Assembly (NCBI GenBank): GCA_021737145.1
Contig: JAIPEN010000003.1
Coordinates: 248,001-312,000 of the forward strand
DNA length: 64,000 nt
DNA from: Desulfarculaceae bacterium
GTDB taxonomy: Bacteria; Desulfobacterota; Desulfarculia; Desulfarculales; Desulfarculaceae
Direction of reading: 5' to 3'
Shown here: positions 61,636-64,000 of the stretch, piece by piece
How positions within the stretch are numbered: position 1 is the stretch's first letter
Layout: each line of letters starts with the position of its first letter
Translations under genes and position numbers: made by a program
The notes under the pieces: generated by a model
The model's database searches: none
Told to the model about the DNA's origin: nothing
Seen by the model: only the letters and a program-made list of their open reading frames with translations

Positions 61636-62604
61636 ATGGGGGATTCCGTTCGTCCGCGAGTGGTGGTCAGCCGGTGCCTGGGCTTTGCGCCCTGCCGCTG
61701 GAACGGCCAGACGGTGCACGAGCCTTTGGTGGACAAGCTGACCCCTTTCGTGACCTGGCAACCGGTGTGCCCGGAGATGGAGATCGGCCTGGGGGTGCCG
61801 CGCGATCCGGTGCGGGTGGTGGAGCAAAAGGGCCAGGCGCGTCTGGTGCAGCCGGCCACGGGCCGCGACTGCACCGCCGAGATGCTGGCCTTCTCCCAGG
61901 GCTTTCTGGAGGACCTGCCGCCCCTGGACGGCTTCCTGCTCAAGAGCCGCTCGCCCTCCTGCGGCCCCCGCGACGTGAAAATATACTCCAGTCCCAAGCC
62001 GGGGGCCAGCTCCCGCCGGGGGCCGGGCTTTTTCGGCGGGGCGGTGCTGGAGCGCTTTCCGGGCCTGGCCGTGGAGCACGAGGGACGGTTGAACAACTTC
62101 CTGCTGCGCGAGGCCTGGCTGACCCGTTTGTTCACCCTGGCCGAGTTCCGCCAAGCAGCCGCCCAGGGACGCATGGGCCCCCTGGTGGCCTTTCACAGCC
62201 GCCATAAGCTCTTGCTCATGGCCTACAACCAGCGCCGCCTGCGCCTGATGGGCCCCCTGGTGGCCAACCAGGACAAGCGCCCGGCCCAAGAAGTGCTGGC
62301 CGCCTATGGCCGTGAGCTGGGCCTGGCTTTGGCCCGCGCCCCCTCGGCCGGGGCGGTGGTCAACGTGCTCATGCACGCGGAAGGCTATTTCAAGAAGCAG
62401 CTCAACGCCGGCGAGAAGAAGCTGTTCAGCCAGAGCCTGGAGCAGTACCGGGCCAAGAAGCTGCCCCTGTCCGCCCTGCTCACCTTGCTGCGTTCCTGGA
62501 TCGCCCGGTTCGGGCAAGAGTATTTGGCCGGGCAGAGCTTTTTCGCGCCCTATCCCCCCGAGTTGAGCGAGATAAGCGACTCGGGCAAGGGGCGCGACCT
62601 TTAG
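61636..62604 (+). CDS. DUF523-DUF1722 fusion protein
   Basis: 322 aa from the ATG at 61636 behind GGGAGG; the ORF extends to a GTG two codons earlier. N-terminal DUF523 (about 1-150: SRCLGFAPCRWNGQ, WQPVCPEMEIGLGVPRDPVR, LLKSRSPSCGPRDVKIY, with conserved Cys residues suggesting a metal or Fe-S site) and C-terminal DUF1722 (about 190-310: FHSRHKLLLMAYN, NVLMHAEGYFKKQLNAGEK). Known as the YbgA-type fusion; its function is unsettled, though a link to light or DNA repair has been proposed because it often neighbours photolyase genes, as here across a divergent promoter. Confidence 0.9.
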   Translation: MGDSVRPRVVVSRCLGFAPCRWNGQTVHEPLVDKLTPFVTWQPVCPEMEIGLGVPRDPVRVVEQKGQARLVQPATGRDCTAEMLAFSQGFLEDLPPLDGFLLKSRSPSCGPRDVKIYSSPKPGASSRRGPGFFGGAVLERFPGLAVEHEGRLNNFLLREAWLTRLFTLAEFRQAAAQGRMGPLVAFHSRHKLLLMAYNQRRLRLMGPLVANQDKRPAQEVLAAYGRELGLALARAPSAGAVVNVLMHAEGYFKKQLNAGEKKLFSQSLEQYRAKKLPLSALLTLLRSWIARFGQEYLAGQSFFAPYPPELSEISDSGKGRDL

Positions 62605-62607
62605 GGG

Positions 62608-63402
62608 CTAGTCACCCAGCCACCTGAGCTCGATGTCCCGGATTTCCTCCTGGCTGATGAGCGCCACCCCCTTCTTCAGGATATCCATGAGCATGCGGTT
62701 GCCCTTGGCCACGGCCAGGCTCATGCGGCCGCTGTCCACCGGCGCTTTGGTGTGGCGCACCATGCCCTGCAGATTGCGCTTGCGCAGGAAGTAGGCCGCC
62801 ACCAATTGATCCATGACCATGGCCTCCACCTCGCCCCTGGCCAGGGCGTCCACCACGGCGGGGTAGTCGCGATAAAGCCGGGGTTTCAGGCCGTGCTGCT
62901 CGGCCAGCACCTGGCCCGAGTCGCCCTTGACCACTCCGACCGTGAGGTACTCGAGCCCGGCCCAACCTTGGGGCACGGGCTGGCCGGGGCCCACCCAGAT
63001 GTAGGTGTTGATGATGTAGTAGGCCTTGGTGAAATCGAAGTGCTTGGCGCGCGAGGGCAGATAGAAGATGCCGGCCAGGGAATCGAAGCGGCCGGACTTC
63101 AGCCCCTGCAACTGGCCGTTGAAATCGGCGCACTCGAAGCTGACCGGCACGTAGACCTTTTGGGACAGCAGCCGCCAGAAGTCGATGGAAATGCCTTGCA
63201 CCTTGCCCTGCTCGTCCACGAACCCGAAGGGCGGGTAGTCCTTGAACACGCCGACTTTTATGGGAGCGTGCTTTTTGACCCACTGGCGCTGGGCCGGGCT
63301 GAGGGGATCGCCACCGGCCAGGGCGGGCAGGGTCCAGGCCAGGAGCAGGATCAAAGCCACTAGGCCCAGGGCATGGGAGCGGAGGCTTTTTAATCCGCGC
63401 AT
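62608..63402 (-). CDS. PBPb-type periplasmic solute-binding/sensor protein
   Basis: 264 aa behind GGAGAAA. Signal peptide (SHALGLVALILLLAWTLPALA) without lipobox. Type II periplasmic-binding fold (IKVGVFKDYPPFGFVDEQGK, LQGLKSGRFDSLAGIFYLPS, RAKHFDFTKAYYIINTYIWV, AMVMDQLVAAYFL). It is similar to the one at 52674-53471 in length and ending (EIRDIELRWLGD versus EIQRLRERYLH), so the two are paralogs. No transporter partners are near. Confidence 0.83.
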   Translation of the reverse strand: MRGLKSLRSHALGLVALILLLAWTLPALAGGDPLSPAQRQWVKKHAPIKVGVFKDYPPFGFVDEQGKVQGISIDFWRLLSQKVYVPVSFECADFNGQLQGLKSGRFDSLAGIFYLPSRAKHFDFTKAYYIINTYIWVGPGQPVPQGWAGLEYLTVGVVKGDSGQVLAEQHGLKPRLYRDYPAVVDALARGEVEAMVMDQLVAAYFLRKRNLQGMVRHTKAPVDSGRMSLAVAKGNRMLMDILKKGVALISQEEIRDIELRWLGD

Positions 63403-63470
63403 GGGTTTCTCCTGTCGCTACGAATATTCAGGTCATTGGCGGTAATGTAGCATTCTGGCCGCTTCTTGCC

Positions 63471-63505
63471 AAAAAAATCGCCCCGCCTGGAGGCCAGGCA
63501 GGGCG
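63471..63505 (-). terminator. Intrinsic terminator of the cytochrome gene
   Basis: Minus strand stem CGCCC-TGCCTGG / CCAGGC-GGGGCG with a 3-nt loop followed by ATTTTTTT (63471-63478), 26 bp after the stop codon. Confidence 0.85.
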
Positions 63506-63530
63506 CTTGCTTGCCGGTTTCGGCCTAGAG

Positions 63531-63935
63531 CTACTTCTTGGCGGCCAGCTTTCCGGGGCGCACATGGCAGCCGCCGCACATGATGGGCCCGGTCTTGGGA
63601 GCCCCCAGCTCCATGAGGTTGAGGTGGCAGCTCTTGCACTGCTGGTGAAAGGCCAGGGTGAGGGGAGTGGGGTTCTTGGCCGTGGCCGAGGGCTGGTGGC
63701 AGTCGGCGCACTTGCCCCCGTCGCCTCCGGTGTTGTTGAAGTACTCGTCGTACTCGTGATGACAGGTGGTGCACTCGTATAGCTCGGAGTGCCGGGCATG
63801 GCTGAACGCCACCGGAGGACGGCCGGCCAGGCCCTGTTCGGCGCTGGAGAGCTGCATGGTGTCGTCCTGGCCCATAACCGGCCAGGCCACGGCCAGGGCC
63901 AAAATCAAGGCGCAGGGAATCAACAGATACTTCAT
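63531..63935 (-). CDS. Tetraheme cytochrome c3 (class III-type)
   Basis: 134 aa. Signal peptide (MKYLLIPCALILALAVAWPV), then four CxxCH heme sites in order: CTTCH, CADCH, CKSCH and CGGCH, each with additional His for bis-His ligation (FSHARHSELYECTTCHHEYD, TLAFHQQCKSCH). This is the periplasmic low-potential electron carrier typical of sulfate-reducing Desulfobacterota, passing electrons between hydrogenases or formate dehydrogenase and membrane complexes. The upstream region is cut by the window edge. Confidence 0.93.
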   Translation of the reverse strand: MKYLLIPCALILALAVAWPVMGQDDTMQLSSAEQGLAGRPPVAFSHARHSELYECTTCHHEYDEYFNNTGGDGGKCADCHQPSATAKNPTPLTLAFHQQCKSCHLNLMELGAPKTGPIMCGGCHVRPGKLAAKK

Positions 63936-64000
63936 GGGACCACTCCTGGGGTCGCGCTCGCTGGTTGGGCGGACCGGGGGGGCCTAGCGGCCCTCCACCT

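Overview
The window is about 64 kb of very GC-rich, gene-dense bacterial chromosome. The gene content points to an anaerobic member of the Desulfobacterota, perhaps a Desulfarculales-like sulfate reducer. It has a tetraheme class III-type cytochrome c, a fused gamma/alpha 2-oxoacid:ferredoxin oxidoreductase, two branched-chain (Liv-type) ABC transporters each coupled to an acyl-CoA ligase, a TRAP transporter beside a PaaK-type CoA ligase, late corrin genes and a class II photolyase. The taxonomic call is inference; no rRNA or other marker gene is present. No tRNA, rRNA or CRISPR array was seen.

Layout. 1-9.4 kb (+): the distal part of a Tad (Flp) pilus operon: secretin (cut by the window edge), two tandem TadG-like proteins, CpaE, CpaF/TadA, TadB, TadC and a TPR lipoprotein. 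9.4-16.7 kb (-): a BtuB-like TonB receptor behind two cobalamin riboswitches in series with an intrinsic terminator between them, then cobQ, cobB, a cNMP-binding/PAS membrane protein and a YdjM-like membrane protein. 16.8-18.6 kb: a histone-deacetylase-like enzyme, a YdhR-like small protein and a nitroreductase. 18.7-28.5 kb (-): the first liv operon (orphan Fis-type HTH peptide, livK-H-M-G-F, acyl-CoA ligase) behind a good sigma-54 promoter, next to a histidine kinase/sigma-54 activator pair. 28.9-36.8 kb (+): the second liv operon (TetR, livG-H-M-K-F, acyl-CoA synthetase). 36.9-48.8 kb (-): two unknown genes, a response regulator with a minimal histidine kinase, a PEP-synthase-like ATP-grasp protein, a molybdopterin oxidoreductase, a 66-aa coiled-coil protein with a PaaK-like ligase, a DctPQM TRAP transporter and a Crp/Fnr regulator. 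49-64 kb: a three-PAS histidine kinase, an ExeA-like ATPase, two PBPb-type binding proteins, KorBA, a beta-propeller protein, a DJ-1/PfpI protein, TrmB, TruD, photolyase, a DUF523/DUF1722 protein and the cytochrome.

The most unexpected structure is a family of non-coding interspersed repeats between 18.5 and 43.3 kb: six copies plus one possible relic. They have about 19-bp terminal inverted repeats (TAGCCCGNATATTTCATGA), a GC-rich core of nested hairpins, and several internal-deletion forms, and look like MITEs. In every copy an outer TAG (or TTA on the other strand) is, or directly abuts, the stop codon of a neighbouring gene. Two copies separate livG/livH and livH/livM inside one operon.

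Working picture: the central 30 kb is a set of carboxylic-acid uptake modules (two Liv ABC, one TRAP), each paired with its own CoA ligase and regulator (sigma-54 two-component, TetR, Crp/Fnr), feeding acyl-CoA oxidation and ferredoxin-linked 2-oxoacid metabolism. The substrates cannot be read from the sequence.
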